Origin: Lunularia cruciata
Lineage: Eukaryota; Streptophyta; Marchantiopsida; Lunulariales; Lunulariaceae
Direction of reading: 5' to 3'
DNA: 64,000 nucleotides
Assembly (NCBI GenBank): GCA_948567375.1
Contig: OX419758.1
Location: 68,291,965-68,355,964, forward strand
In this document: one piece after another, positions 1 through 12,512 of the stretch
Layout: each line of letters opens with the position of its first letter
Position numbering within the stretch: position 1 is the stretch's first letter
Notes under the pieces: model-generated
The model's database searches: none
What the model was told of the DNA's origin: nothing
The model's input: only the letters and a program-made list of their open reading frames with translations
Program-made: the position numbers and the translations under genes

Positions 1-1344
1 AAATGAGAGTTCCGGTCTGGAGGCTGAGAATTGGTGACGAAACTTCGAAGAGGAACGGACGAAGAGCAACTGCACAACACCCAAACAAGAATCAATCGCA
101 CTATTCTTGTAGATTCTGCGAGTTGCCTGACACTTGATCCTCGTTAGTGGTTTCACCCTCCTTAGTACCTCTTGTTACTTTGAAGTGCCGCCCAAGCGTA
201 CACCTCGAGAATATAAATGCAGTGATCTATATGATTTGTATTCTTCCGAGGGTAGATGAAAATTACTCCTATTATTATAGATGAGGATAGAAGATAACTT
301 CCATGATGATATTAAGAATATGCGTTCGCTATGGTATGGAAATATAGATACTTGGCATGAAGAGACTGGTGGAGTATACTATAGTACAGTCCACAAATCT
401 CTCCATGCGAAGTATATATGTTCTCATTAGTACTTTGGTACAACATGAGATATGGGGTAAAATTGTATTTGGAGAGAATGGTTGGGTACATTGTAATACA
501 CATCAGTTACCAGACTTGTATATGGCAAATGGTACGAGATGATTAGATTGCAATAGTGAAAATTATAGGTATAAAATACAATTTGAAGGGGTAATTACTT
601 ATGGTCATGCAATGCAGTTCGACATTGATGGTAAATTTGAGTTCTTATTTTCTCGAAAGGCTCTACTAAGACTAGATTATATGAGGTTTCGATAATATAT
701 TTTTAAGTTTGTAATTCAGCCTATATTATATAATTTAACTCTTCTGTAGTATTTATCCTCTATACATATCAGCGGTGGATTAATTCTCTAAAGATCTTAA
801 CAAGTAATTCATAGATTTTGATATTATTTAATGCTTGACTTGTTATTTTCCTTTACACTGAATATATCCCTTCGCCTTGGGTTCGCCATCTAAAAGAACT
901 GGAAAATTTTGAATTGATTCGTTTGTTATCAAGAGCTTGATTAGTCCCGTCTCGATAGATTACATCTTCTTTTAGATTTTCTTAGATTAGATACCATGGA
1001 AGGAAAGAGTTAAAGCATAGTTATAAAGTATCTTAAAAAAACTGAGAGATTTATTCGTTAGAATTCAAAAACATTGTATCGATTCTCCGCAAGGACACAC
1101 TAGCTAGTGAAGTTTTTTACTTTTAATTTCAAGACCATCCATGCGATGTTGATACGCATGGAAAGCAACTAAGGAAATAAGAAGTAAGATTACAAGGAGA
1201 GAAAAAAAGAAACTTAACCTTTCGCATATATATTATCCATACGCCAAAAAAATTCCAAGTTCACTAGAAGGTATGTTCAATTTTCCAAATGGGATTTACA
1301 GCCTGGTTAACACTAAATTATACAAATTAAGTTTGGTTAAAGAG

Positions 1345-1443
1345 AAAAAGGTGACCGACCGCGTAGAAAAAACTAAGGATGGGAAGACCCCATCAAGCCG
1401 TATAAGGGAGAGAAAAAAAAGGTAAAATGGGGCTAAGCCCCAG
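1345..1443 (+). repeat. Dispersed repeat R1, copy 1
   Basis: This is the best-preserved copy of a repeat also seen at 7,775-7,880 (minus), 9,612-9,672, 14,885-14,930 and 62,130-62,196. The shared core is GGAAGACCCCATCAAGCC, preceded by a CG-rich block with a GACCGCG-like motif and followed by a purine run AAGGGAGAGA. This copy ends in a short GC hairpin, TGGGGC-TAA-GCCCCA, at 1,428-1,442. The element class is unknown; it could be a SINE, a solo LTR end or a MITE. Confidence 0.6.
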
Positions 1444-1526
1444 GACTAAGTTTGGTTAAAGAATTTCAGAGGCTCTTATCTTTGGAAATCTCTGAAGATA
1501 TAGAAGTACAATCCGTCAATGAACCG

Positions 1527-1612
1527 CAAAAAGGTAAAGGTAACATAAAAGGTAAAAAGGAAAAAGCTAAAAAGCTAAAAGCTAAAAGGTAAAGTGGTAA
1601 AGAAGGTAAGTG
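1527..1612 (+). repeat. A-rich microsatellite (AAAAGGTAA/AAAAGCTAA)
   Basis: About ten imperfect tandem units of 7-10 bases alternate between AAAAGGTAA and AAAAGCTAA. It lies just downstream of R1 copy 1 and may have grown from its A-rich tail. Confidence 0.75.
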
Positions 1613-2149
1613 GTAGACTCAGAATTTGATTGTAGATGTTTTGATTCTTAAGTCATGTAATTCTGGACTCTGAAATTATAAAAATATTATTTATTATATT
1701 ATTATAAGAATATTATTAATTTTATTATCTCTTAATTTCAGCATAAAGGTAATGTTTTTGGTTGTCTCCATATTTCTTTAAAAATATTATTTATTAATTT
1801 CATAATTGTGTTTACTTAAAAGTTTTTATACGAAATCTACAAAACCTTTTATAGAGTTTTTAATTTTGTATGAAATTACTTTTATACCTATATATTGAGT
1901 GTCTTGTGAAAATACTAACATTTTTGGAAGTCTATCCATGCCTATCGCAATATCATAAGTTTCCGAATTGAAATGCACATCACATCAAGAATCATTAACG
2001 CATCTCTAGATTTGGATGTCTATCCCAATTCTGGAACCAATCGTGTCCTCATTCTCAACTATTGATATTATTCAAGAATCTGAATACTCGGCGGTGGCTT
2101 TAGGCTCAAGTATGTATTGAGCATCTTGACAGGGTACTAAGTGGAGCGG

Positions 2150-2895
2150 AAATCGTCGTCGTGGTGCCCTACTACACTTTGGCGGAGGCAAGGAAGGGGT
2201 TCTGATGAACCACGTTAGAGGCCAACCATGTGACCAACGAGAGGAATGTGACAGCGCTTGCTACTGGCAGAGGTTGGTTCGGCGGATGACTCCGCAGCTT
2301 TTGTGGACGAACCGAAGGTGATCGTATCTCTGCTACAGACTCTGACGCTTGCTTCTGGGAGGAACCGTGCGGCATATTCGTCTCCTTCGACGGCACCTCC
2401 TGTGCTCCACATATCCGCAGCCATATCTTCCGCTTAACAAAAGGAAAGGCAGAGAGTGGGCTTTACGATCTCTAAAACCCCCCCTGAGCTGCTTTCAACC
2501 GAACTGTTCTCTGTTGGCCATTGCCATTACCACTTCTTTCTTCTCCCTACCTCCCTGCCTAGCCTTCCTTTCTATTCCGACCTTTCGCATCGTACATTTC
2601 TGTTCCTCGCGGAGCCAGAGAGAGAGAGTGTGTGTTTGTAGTCTTTGCACACGCCCTTTCTTTTGTTCTGAACACCACATTTCCGCGTCTTGCTGTTCTA
2701 AGGGAGGAATTTCTTTGTACTCTGTAGTAGGGAAGCTGAATTGCTAGAATTGCTACTGTATATTTCAGGTCGAGGACTTTATGAGGATCCCATGATTTTT
2801 CAGGTTATTTTGACGAGCTCTTGACCGAATTGTCGGCTGGAATTCCGCCGCGGCTGTTTTCAGCAGGCCGTTGTCTGTGTTACACAGCTGGTAAG
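2150..2895 (+). promoter_or_regulatory. Promoter and 5' leader of the ABCF gene
   Basis: GC content and CpG density rise sharply from about 2,090, in contrast to the AT-rich DNA upstream. A long pyrimidine-rich tract at about 2,500-2,600 is followed by a GAGAGAGAG/TGTGTGT run at about 2,617-2,636, the kind of CT/GA element common in plant core promoters and leaders. TATATTTCAG|G at 2,759-2,769 could be a 3' splice site of a leader intron, but I cannot identify its donor. Two small minus-strand ORFs in 2,172-2,424 could belong to a divergent transcript, but nothing supports them beyond being open. The transcription start is not determined. Confidence 0.45.
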
Positions 2896-5196
2896 ATGGA
2901 GGCAATACATGTGCAGTCCCAGTTGCTTCAATCCCCGTTTTTGGCTGAGAGCACTGGGCTGTTGAGGCCGGGAAGAAGTGGAGCAAGAAAGCTTTTGGAG
3001 GGAGGAGATGGAGGACGGCGAGTGGAGAAGTTGGAAGTTTCGGTTGTGAATGACAGAAGAGTTCGAAGTTCACAGATGAATAATTCAGCCAGTTCTAAAG
3101 CTTGGTCTGTGGATGCATTGCCTGCTTCTGCTCACTTCTCGATTACCATGAGTGTGGGGAGGAAATTCTCTGATTTAACAGAGGGAAAGAGCAGAGGGTT
3201 TTCTTCCTCAGGGTTGAGTAATTTTCAGCCTGCAAGGAGGGAGCAAACGAAGTTGCGTGTTACCACCACCATGGCTACAGAGATTGCAGAGACAGCTTCT
3301 TCAACCTCTTACCCCTTCACTCTGGACATGGACGAATCCACCAATGGGTCATCGAGGGAGAGGAGTAATAAGAAGGATAAGTCAGGTGCGTCGAGTGTTA
3401 CTTCCGGTGTTCGGCTCGAGCACATCAGTAAGACGTACAAGGGACAGCAAGTACTGAAGGAGGTCAGCTGGGACGTGAAGAAGGGAGAGAAGGTGGGGTT
3501 AGTGGGTGTGAATGGTGCAGGAAAAACCACTCAGCTGAGGATTATTTCCGGTGAGGAGGAGGCTGACTCCGGATCGGTGATTAAAGTCAATCAGAGGATG
3601 AAGATTGCTTTCTTGACTCAAGAGTTTGAGGTGGTTCCAAGTCGGACGGTTCGCGAGGAGTTTCTGAATGCATTTGGTGAGCAGATGGAAATTTTCCAGA
3701 AGCTTGAGAAGGTACAGACTGCCTTGGAGTCTGCAACAGAGGATATGGATATGATGGCGCGATTGCTCGATGAGCTTGACAGACTCCAGAGAAAAGCAGA
3801 GTCTGTTGATATGTATGATGTAGATGTCAAAATAAATAAGATAATGGCGGAATTGGGTTTTACTCCGGAGGATGGTGACCAGTTGGTTGCAGCTTTCAGT
3901 GGAGGATGGCAGATGCGGATGTCGTTGGGGAAGATTCTGTTGCAAGAGCCTGACTTGTTACTGTTGGATGAGCCCACAAATCATTTGGACCTTGACACCA
4001 TTGAGTGGTTGGAAAGCTACTTGAAGAAGCAAGATGTTCCCATGGTACTTGTTTCTCACGATCGAGCTTTCCTGGACCAGCTATGCACCAAAATTGTGGA
4101 GACTGACATGGGTGTTTCTCGAACTTTTGAGGGGAACTACTCCGAGTATGTACTCGCCAAAGCTGCCTGGATTGAAACTCAGCGCCTCGCATGGGAGAAG
4201 CAGCAGAAAGAAATCTCAAGGGCTGAAGAGCTAGTGCAGCGACTGAGTGGAGGAGCAAATTCTGGACGTGCAACATCTGCTGAGAAACAACTGGAGAAAA
4301 TCCAAGATGGAAACTTGGTGGAGAAGCCATTCGAACACAAGCAACTAAAGTTCAGATTTCCAGAGCTGGAACGGAGTGGCAAAACTGTGCTGGAAATTGA
4401 CAGCCTTTGTCATCAGTACGATGGGAAGGTTCTATTTGAGAACGCCAAACTAGTGGTGGAAAGGGGTGAGAAGGTGGCTATCATCGGCCCCAACGGATGT
4501 GGTAAAAGTACGTTGCTGCGCTTTGTTCTTGGCACAGAAGATCCTACTTCAGGTGACGTTGAACTTGGTGAGTACCGAGTTGTACCCAATTATTTTGAGC
4601 AAAATCAAGCTGAGGCCCTAGACGCAGAAAAAACAGTCTTGCAAATAGTGGAAGAAGCAGCTGAAGATTGGAAGCTAAATGATATTAAAGGATTGTTGGG
4701 TAGATGCAACTTCAAAGCTGACATGATGCACCGAAAGGTGGCATTTTTGAGTGGAGGTGAGAAGGCCCGGTTAGCTTTATGCAAATTTATGGTTACGCCA
4801 TCCACCTTACTTGTTTTGGATGAGCCCACCAACCACTTGGATATTCCATCAAAGGAGATGCTTGAGGAGGCGTTAAGAGAATACAAGGGTACTGTCCTAG
4901 CTGTTTCACACGATCGGTACTTTCTTCGCCAGATTGTGAACCGTGTGGTAGAGGTCAAGGACAAGAAATTGCAGGATTACGTTGGTGATTACAACTACTA
5001 CCTAGAGCAAAACTTGGAGGCCAGGAAACAAGAGCTAGATCGGGAGGAGGAACTTGAAGCGAAGGCTCCTACTGTGAAGTCCAAGTCGAAGATGACAAAG
5101 GCTGAGAAAATCTTACAGAAGAAGCAGAAAGCCACGTCGTTTGCTCAGAGTAAGAGCAAGGGCAAGGTTGCGAAGAACGCTAAACGATGGAACTAA
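2896..5196 (+). CDS. ABCF5: ABC-F ATPase, plastid-targeted ABCF5-like protein
   Basis: This encodes a soluble ABC-F protein with two nucleotide-binding domains and no membrane segments. Family knowledge: ABC-F proteins act on ribosomes, and plant ABCF5-type members carry plastid transit peptides. NBD1 (about residues 172-400) has Walker A GVNGAGKT (204-211), signature FSGGWQMR (334-341), Walker B LLLLDEP and H-loop His388. NBD2 (about 497-700) has Walker A GPNGCGKST (531-539), signature LSGGEKAR (618-625), Walker B VLDEP (640-644) and H-loop His672. All ATPase residues are present in both domains. The first ~145 residues are Ser/Arg/Leu-rich and low in acidic residues, fitting a transit peptide. 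The C-terminus is a Lys-rich tail. The ATG at 2,896 is chosen; a longer reading from 2,821 would need a TTG start. The gene is one uninterrupted exon of 766 residues, and the strict family symbol (ABCF5 rather than ABCF2) is inferred. Confidence 0.93.
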   Translation: MEAIHVQSQLLQSPFLAESTGLLRPGRSGARKLLEGGDGGRRVEKLEVSVVNDRRVRSSQMNNSASSKAWSVDALPASAHFSITMSVGRKFSDLTEGKSRGFSSSGLSNFQPARREQTKLRVTTTMATEIAETASSTSYPFTLDMDESTNGSSRERSNKKDKSGASSVTSGVRLEHISKTYKGQQVLKEVSWDVKKGEKVGLVGVNGAGKTTQLRIISGEEEADSGSVIKVNQRMKIAFLTQEFEVVPSRTVREEFLNAFGEQMEIFQKLEKVQTALESATEDMDMMARLLDELDRLQRKAESVDMYDVDVKINKIMAELGFTPEDGDQLVAAFSGGWQMRMSLGKILLQEPDLLLLDEPTNHLDLDTIEWLESYLKKQDVPMVLVSHDRAFLDQLCTKIVETDMGVSRTFEGNYSEYVLAKAAWIETQRLAWEKQQKEISRAEELVQRLSGGANSGRATSAEKQLEKIQDGNLVEKPFEHKQLKFRFPELERSGKTVLEIDSLCHQYDGKVLFENAKLVVERGEKVAIIGPNGCGKSTLLRFVLGTEDPTSGDVELGEYRVVPNYFEQNQAEALDAEKTVLQIVEEAAEDWKLNDIKGLLGRCNFKADMMHRKVAFLSGGEKARLALCKFMVTPSTLLVLDEPTNHLDIPSKEMLEEALREYKGTVLAVSHDRYFLRQIVNRVVEVKDKKLQDYVGDYNYYLEQNLEARKQELDREEELEAKAPTVKSKSKMTKAEKILQKKQKATSFAQSKSKGKVAKNAKRWN

Positions 5197-6723
5197 TCCA
5201 TCTAGTCCACTCTTGGTTTAGTTCACAGAAAGAGAACTGGGTGGTAGGGGTGATTCAAGCCCCGAGACCAACCATTGTAACACTTGTGCATTGATGATCA
5301 GTCCTTGGCTACGAACAGGCGCTTGGATTCTCAGTAGTGGTAACTCTATTTCCAACCATTAAAATGTACCCTATCAACGTAGACGGTTACTGATTGTAGA
5401 TTAGTCTCGGCAAAAGAGGTAGATAATTTACACCCCCATTGTGTACTCTTATTGCTCCATTGTACAGATCGCCACATTAACTTTCCGGATATCTGAGGAT
5501 ATTTGTAGCAAGATGGACCCTAGAGACATGTTTGATAAGATTCGTGCCTTCTAATGTGTTTTATACTTTGGCCTTGGTTCACTTCTAGTTGATATCTTGC
5601 TGATATGGATCAATCCAAGGGGATATTGCAGGTCTTTTGCTTGCTATTTGTACTAAATTAATTGCGACGTTATATCAACCTTTGATGTCATTTATTCACT
5701 CGCAACTGTTGTTGTGATGGGATGCTGGCGTTACTGTCTCTAAAATATGATCTGGGCCGACAGTAACAACTTCAGCAAGTATTATGAACTTATCCAAATT
5801 TCTTTTGTTTTTTCCCTTGCAATGGGACATTGCAGTATTTTCAGCAACTAGTGGAGCTGATTCGACTTCTTTTGCTTTGTCTTATTTAAATTTTGGGATA
5901 CTAAATAACTTCAGCAACTATTGAATTCGTTTTTCTTGTCCTCCTTACTCGAATCACTATGTCCAAAGAGCAAGCAATGCCATGGAATGGATTGCTGTTC
6001 TTCGGAAAGTCATATTAATTAAGATTCATCCTGACAGGGGATGAATCTCCCTTTCCACTAGACTGCTTGTATGGAAGGCGCTATAAAGCGCAGAGTGATG
6101 AGAAGTTTTACAATTGAATAGAGACGAGATGGATGGAAGTACCCTCAAGCGCTACACGCTGTTCGAGCAGCATTGAAAGCCAGTAATTAGTTTTAGCTGA
6201 ACTCCATGTGTGTTGCTCTTTTATCTAACGGAAGCCCTTTCGCACCGGAGCAAAACAAGAAGTCAAGCCTCTTCATAGAGGAAAAGACTCAGAAAATATC
6301 TTGTTGTAGAAGCCCAGGTTTGTAGACAGGATAAGTCTGTCGGACAAGCACAAAGCAAAATGTTTGGCTGTGATTACTAGTACTGTAGTGCATGGCGTCG
6401 TAGATGACCGGCAACAAACACACAAAACTGGAGGAAACTGGACATGATGGTTCACTCAAAGCACTATCTTCAAACCAGAGCAGAAAGCACGTACCTACAC
6501 CAGCTCTCATGAAACATACAGTTGAGGAATGGAGGAGTGGAGCAATGCGGGAGTGGAGTAGATGATGTTTTCTCCAAGACATATTGAAGTGTAACAGTGT
6601 AACGAGCGAAGCAAAAGAGAACTGGATAGATAGAGTATATCACTATGGATTATGGATGCTCGAGTCCTGGAACGCTAAACAACTAAGGGAAGGGGAACGT
6701 GGCCATAGTAAACCTCCACAAAA

Positions 6724-6760
6724 GCACATCAGACTTCAGCATTGATGAAGTCTTATGTGC
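6724..6760. repeat. Short snap-back hairpin
   Basis: Fifteen-base arms (GCACATCAGACTTCA and TGAAGTCTTATGTGC) pair with one mismatch around a 7-base loop. The right arm is then partly duplicated (TCTTATGTGCTGAA occurs twice). Confidence 0.7.
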
Positions 6761-7774
6761 TGAATCTTATGTGCTGAAGTAACTGAGCAAGTGTCAATAC
6801 CTCTCGTATCGAGTTTCTGCTCGAAACTCATGAATGCTAAAGCAAAGCATATATTAGTTTTGGGCTCCAGATTTCAAACTCGAAGGTTTTAATATTATTA
6901 GTAAGGATTCTGATTTATTTAGAGTATTTGCACACTCCTTTAAGTTAATAAAATTAATTTTCTATGAGAATGTGGTTTTCATGCCGGATATCTTTTATGT
7001 TCCTTAATTGGGCATTGGCACACTAATAATTGAAAGTATATCTTTAAATTAGATTATGTCTTCCATCATAAAGATTTTTTTTTAGTAGTGTGAAATCCTA
7101 CGGTGTGTTTTCAATGGCATGATTAGTTCAACCATCAGAGGGGAGGATATATATAATCTGTGCTGTTTAAAGCTCTAAGTAGCAAAATTTAACACAAAAA
7201 TTTCAGTACTTGTAGTAGGTTCTTATCTGCAAAAATCAAATATTGATTCTGAAAATTAGATACTACTCTTAAGAAAATTGGAGATAGACGTAGCCGTTAT
7301 TATTATTATGAGGTTCTAAAATTTAAGTTATGTTTTTTTCTACAAAATTGATGAAAGTCTATATATTATAGAAATTTTTAAGCAAATTTTTATTGAAAAT
7401 GAAAAACTAATCTATAACATCATGTATTATCATGTTCTACATTCTTATGTAATCAAGTATAATTCAAAACAAGTAGTCATTTAGAATATGGACATCTTCA
7501 ACTCTATGAAAGTGGTCTTTCTCAAGCAATCTGAACGCCAATATAAATAAATGTTTCATCCTTATATAATTTTGAAGAGGTTGTATAAAAGGATTATATT
7601 ATGCTTTCTTTTTATTTTATTATGATCAATAAGTAATATTTACATGCAATTTAACATAAAATTCTGTAAAAAGCTTGGCACATGTCCAAAAAGCACCATA
7701 ATGGTAGAACTCAATTGAATTAATATTTGAAAATACCAGATTCGGAGGTGAGATAGAGCAGATTTCTCATATCA

Positions 7775-7880
7775 AGACTAATGGTGCTTAGCTCCTTTCT
7801 ACCTCTTTTGTCTCAAGCCGTAAAAGGCTTGATGGGGCTTCCTATCCTTCTTGTGTTCTATTCTATGAGGTCTACTTTCT
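7775..7880 (-). repeat. Dispersed repeat R1, copy 2
   Basis: Reverse complement of R1. The core on the minus strand reads GGAAGCCCCATCAAGCC, followed after a diverged purine stretch by GAGCTAAGCACC, which aligns to the terminal hairpin of copy 1 with its pairing eroded. An extra short inverted segment (AAGCCGTAAAAGGCTT) is present. Confidence 0.55.
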
Positions 7881-9611
7881 TCGTAGTGAATTAATATTTG
7901 AGAATTTGCTCTTCATATTTTTGCACTTTTCGCTCTATCATTTCTCCTCCCGTTAAAATCCAAATACCAGTACAGGTACTTGTTTGCTAAAAAGATTTCA
8001 AGATAAGTAGAAGTACACATTTTCAATTTCTACAGGAAAAATAAGAAAAGAGAGAAAGAGTAATTAAAACAGATATACATAAAAATCATCTCAGAAATAA
8101 ATAAGTTCAAAGGATAATCTATAAAAAGAATAAAATTTGACATACTCTGCTAAAAAAATCACTAATATTCAATAAAATTTGACCTTTTTTGAAAATACCA
8201 TGATCCTTTCAATGATTGATGAGTCTGTACTTTTGACCTACATCTTATTCCTTTGGCATATCTCTTTATTTCTTTAATTCAATATCATTTATTTTAGAAA
8301 CCAAATTAATTTTGTTCGGAGAATATCTAGCTATAGTAGAAGAAAATTTAATCTTGGATCTTAAAAGGACTTGATGTAACTAAAAGCTCAATGATTACAA
8401 ACCCAATCGACTTATCTTGGATCAGACGAGAAAATTAAGAAACTTAAGCATTGAAATGCTTATAAATTTGCTATCCATCACATTCTTGATATATCATCTT
8501 TTCTTTCCTTCAATCTGATTAGGGATCCTTTTTACAAAAGCATCACTTTGAGTTTACTCTTATTTTGGTTCATCTTTCTCATGGATGGTCGTACTATCGA
8601 GTTTGATTCTAGGAAAACCTGATTAGTTTTTAGTTAATCAAAATATATAATTGAGGTTTTAGATTAAATGATATGGATATTAGATCTCCAATCATGGATT
8701 ATCTATGATGCAATCATCATCAAACTAAACGATATAGTTATCCCTTTTCTTAAAACTCTAATTGAAATACATTATAGTATTTTGCTAGTTGAAAGATTAT
8801 TCTGAATATAATTATTATGATAAATTTAGAAGTAACTGATTATTACTCAAATTAGTTGAATAATTCCTATTATAATATGTCACTAAAAACATTTATTCTC
8901 ACTAGAAATATGATCTTAAAAATTTGTTGAAAATTTATATAATGTAATTTCTAGAAAATTTATACACTCTTTGTTACTGATGGTCTAAAGCTTCTTTCGT
9001 GGCCCCTCCTTAGCAAATAAAGGGAAATGAAAAATTATTTTATATTTATAAATTTATATTATAAAAAATTTAATCATATATAAATCCGTGGAAGCCAATA
9101 TCCATAACTATGATTTTACGATAGATTTATCCCTATCCACAAAAGTTATAGACTTATCTCTATGCAAGACTGGGCCTTGTCATATGGTCAGTGTATGACT
9201 TAATCACTCTAACAAAATCGATTTATTGAGTCGGTTTCCAAAAGAATTATTTCCGCAAAATTTTAACTGCTTTCATGTCTTTTGACATAAATAAGAGTTG
9301 TGGATGCTCAGTCGACTAAAAAGACAAGGTGAAAGGATAAATAGATTGCTAAAGTTTGCAGGTAGAAATCCTTACGATGAAAAGTGGAATGATATTAATT
9401 TCTTTGGGTAACAAATAAATGTAATATAAAAGTTTCGCCAATATGAAAGCTATAGAAGTTCTTGAATGTCATAGTTGCCGTGCATCACTGCTAATAAATA
9501 CTATGCATAGAAATCAGAAGATTGACCCCAGTTCAACTTGGAATTGTGATTGATTGAGAAACATGTGACATCTCAATTCTCAATCTCAAAATAACACCCA
9601 TTCCTAATAAC

Positions 9612-9672
9612 GAGAAAAACGCGAACGCGTGTGAAAACAAGAAGGATCGGAAGACCCCATCAAGCCGTAATC
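9612..9672 (+). repeat. Dispersed repeat R1, copy 3
   Basis: It carries the CG-rich 5' block (GCGAACGCGTGTGA) followed by AAGAAGGATCGGAAGACCCC and ATCAAGCCGTA, then similarity stops. It keeps the CpG-rich left part best. Confidence 0.55.
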
Positions 9673-11606
9673 ATAATTAGTGGTCGATTTATATCTCTAA
9701 TTTCTGCGGAATTGAAAATGGTGAAACTAGACCTGTTCGTTCGTCTACCAAAAGTGAAACCACTTGAAGAAACTTTGGGAGACTGCTATGAGAGAATAAG
9801 CCTTCATTTCTTCTTGGTGTCAATTGCTATGACCTATGATTGTGGATAAGATCAGAACAATTATAAGCTAATCCTCATTCGACCCAACATAAAAAACGTT
9901 CATCGATAAAGTTTAGATAATTTCTGTAATCGTTTCGTAAATAAAAGTTGCATCAGTTGAATTCAAAGTAAATTTTTTGGCTTGCGGAATTGGGAAGCCA
10001 TTTCCTCTCTCTCTTGCTGTTGTCGCACAAGAGTGTGTCAAGCTTTTCCTTGGCAATTTTCTTTTATTTTACCGATTTATCAATTTTTCTTTTATCTTAA
10101 GAGTTTGGTAATTCTTAATATCAGTAATTATCTTCTTTTTCCATGTAGGGCAAAGCCTATTACCCCGATCAATTACTTCATATATAAATTTCTCTTGTCT
10201 CGTTTTGTAAAATGGTATAAACACTTTTAAAATTATTTTCAAGTCCAAACTATACTCTATGTTATAATAATGCAACCTCATGATGAAGATATTTTCCTAA
10301 TGACTCTTTTATTAGTACTACGTCTTTTGCAATTACTCTTTTTGATAGTAATTCAACCGGTCCACTTTGTCGCATTCTTTCAATCTTCTAATGTTCATGG
10401 AATTTATTATTGTTCACCATAAGTTTAGATATTAAAAGTCTTTTGAAAGTGAATATGAATTTAAAGATAAATAATTATAAATATTATTAAATCATCAAAT
10501 TTTAAGGAATCAGTTAGCAATTGAACAAAAAGACTCTTTAATCTTTATTTATTGAATAATAAATTATTTAGATGAAATTAACATTCTCATTTTTATATTT
10601 TTATATAAAGTGATAAATTTATTACAATAGTCGGTCACCTTAATAATTTTAAATAATATCAATATATTTATATTTACGTATACTTCTAATTGGGACTGTA
10701 TTATCAAAGGAAATTAATAACCTGAAAATATTGTATTTTAGAGAATAATGGAAAATAAAAAATCGAGTAATACATTATATTACCATCAATAACTAAATAT
10801 TTTCTTTATTTTATACTTGGCACTTTGACTTGCAAGACATCTTTTTGCCGTACATGTACATCTATACCTGAATCTTATATGCAGCTATTTATAACGTTCC
10901 ATTTCATGAACAAGTATTTTTCTTAAATACTCATATCAAGTTAATAATCTATATTTTGAATAAATATTTATGTTTCAGTGTTTATATGGAAGATAATAAA
11001 TATTTTAGTTTTCTTTTCAACTTAAACAATCCAACTATATTATTAGTGGTTAAAAGCAGAAACTTTTAACAATTTTCAGTATAAGGAAAATAATTTTTAT
11101 TACATAACATGTTGATTGGTGTACTTTGATTCTAATCCGAGTCCCAAGTCTCTCAACTCCAACTCTCCCACTTTGGAGTCCTCAACTTTAGCGAACTTTG
11201 CTAATCTCAGCCCAGTATCTTGTATCGGTGGACGGCCCGATCCAAATCCAAAAATCTCCTACTGGACTTGAATCCGAAATCCTCATTCGACCAGACTCTG
11301 AAATCTATATCGAAGCTCGTAGTACCTCGTTTGTTTGTGTAATTTGCTAATTGCCCTATCTCCTAGACAATTTGAAAACATTTAGAATATGTTTGAATGC
11401 AGAACTTCTGAATGGTTAAGATAAGATAACTTGTGTTTTTGTGTTTACTAAACTAGGTTTAAAAAATTTGCTAGAGACTTTCCCGAATAAAAAATATTCA
11501 ATTCTAAAATGAATAATATTATTCAAATTAGAAAGTACCATCCAGATGCTATAGCTCCTCACATATGTAAAATCGTGACATGGTTGATATCTATGGACAT
11601 GATTTT

Positions 11607-11757
11607 CTTCTTTACTTGGACCTTTACTGGATCTCTTCAATACACTAATTTCAATAGCTTTGTTCATCGAATATCCGGGTAAAGTGCTCCTCTTTACTTG
11701 AACCCTACGTAAAGCTCTGGAATATACTAATTTCAATGGCTTTGTTCACTAAATTTC
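11607..11757 (+). repeat. 79-bp imperfect tandem duplication
   Basis: Two adjacent units share CTTTACTTG.ACC and then ATA.ACTAATTTCAAT.GCTTTGTTCA, with an offset of about 79 bases. No function is evident. Confidence 0.6.
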
Positions 11758-12512
11758 CTTTCCGAAAATGCAAAGTCGTTAACCTTGGCAAGACGAGCGC
11801 TCTTTGTCCAGCTCTGAGCATCTGCATTAGGACTTAACTGCCGGATCGATTCCTACTACACAAACGAAAGAAGGATAGTAACCAATATGTACTTCCATCT
11901 ATCCAGAATATACTAGCGATTGGATGAGATTATATGACATGAATCAGACTTTGTTTTCTCGCAGAGAACTAGACGAAGTATCACTTTGCGTACTGTAGCT
12001 ACTCGTATATATGAATGTCATTCTCGTTTCCGAAGTTCTACATCGAACTCTCTCAAGCCTCATCTAGATCTACAAACTGTTACCCAGATGCTCAACATTG
12101 CAATCAAGTAATTCGGAGCAAGTAGGATACGCCTTGCTTCAGGAAAAAGAGCAGGTAGCAGATTTACAGTATCCTTCTTTGTTGCTATGGTGTCTCCCCT
12201 GTATTACCAAAGTTTCACTTCAGTTGACATGTTTACATCCAAAAGAAAACTGCAGACTGCTTAATTGGTGATGAGATGACGTAGACAGATGTGAGGATAA
12301 AGAAAACAGAGTGTTGACATTCGATCTGAAATGTGCTGCAGAAGATTAAAGTGCTAAATACGCTCATTCGACATCGGGAACTCATAAACATGTCACACAC
12401 GCAAACCTCTTTGAGTTTACCCTTCACTCTTGAGGCAAAACTCAGTTAGACATGATTTCTCTTCAAGCAGAACTGATACTTTGACCAAGCTCTTCAAGAA
12501 TAATATCTTCTG

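Larger units (their letters stand above)
1..2149. other. AT-rich intergenic DNA
   Basis: No gene is supported here. Short overlapping ORFs on both strands at 312-542 do not resemble a known family and are broken by frequent stops. The stretch holds one copy of dispersed repeat R1 (1,345-1,443) and an A-rich microsatellite (1,527-1,612). The rest is AT-rich DNA with poly-A/poly-T tracts and no recognisable RNA gene. Confidence 0.6.
5197..12512. other. Gene-poor AT-rich intergenic stretch
   Basis: 5,197-5,600 is probably the 3' UTR and flank of the ABCF gene. Beyond it are AT-rich sequences with no ORF resembling a known family; the ORFs at 6,273-6,582, 9,631-10,281 and 11,416-11,736 look like chance openings. 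Supported contents are a short snap-back (6,724-6,760), two R1 copies (7,775-7,880 and 9,612-9,672) and a small tandem duplication (11,607-11,757). 11,100-11,350 and 11,760-12,430 are of moderate GC and may be regulatory or relic DNA. Confidence 0.55.

Noticed and set aside
1428..1447. Helitron 3' end (GC hairpin followed by CTAA)
   Set aside because: The hairpin-to-CTAA distance is only a few bases, there is no matching 5' TC end, and the other R1 copies do not preserve it.
2172..2424. Two minus-strand ORFs (74 and 69 codons) upstream of ABCF
   Set aside because: Overlapping frames in a GC-rich promoter block, no recognisable product, no start or splice evidence.
2821..2895. ABCF reading frame extended upstream to a TTG codon
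   Set aside because: Plant nuclear genes rarely start at TTG; an in-frame ATG at 2,896 gives a plausible transit peptide and normal family length.
3257..4964. Several ORFs inside the ABCF gene on other frames and the minus strand
   Set aside because: Shadows of a strongly coding frame; no motif of their own.
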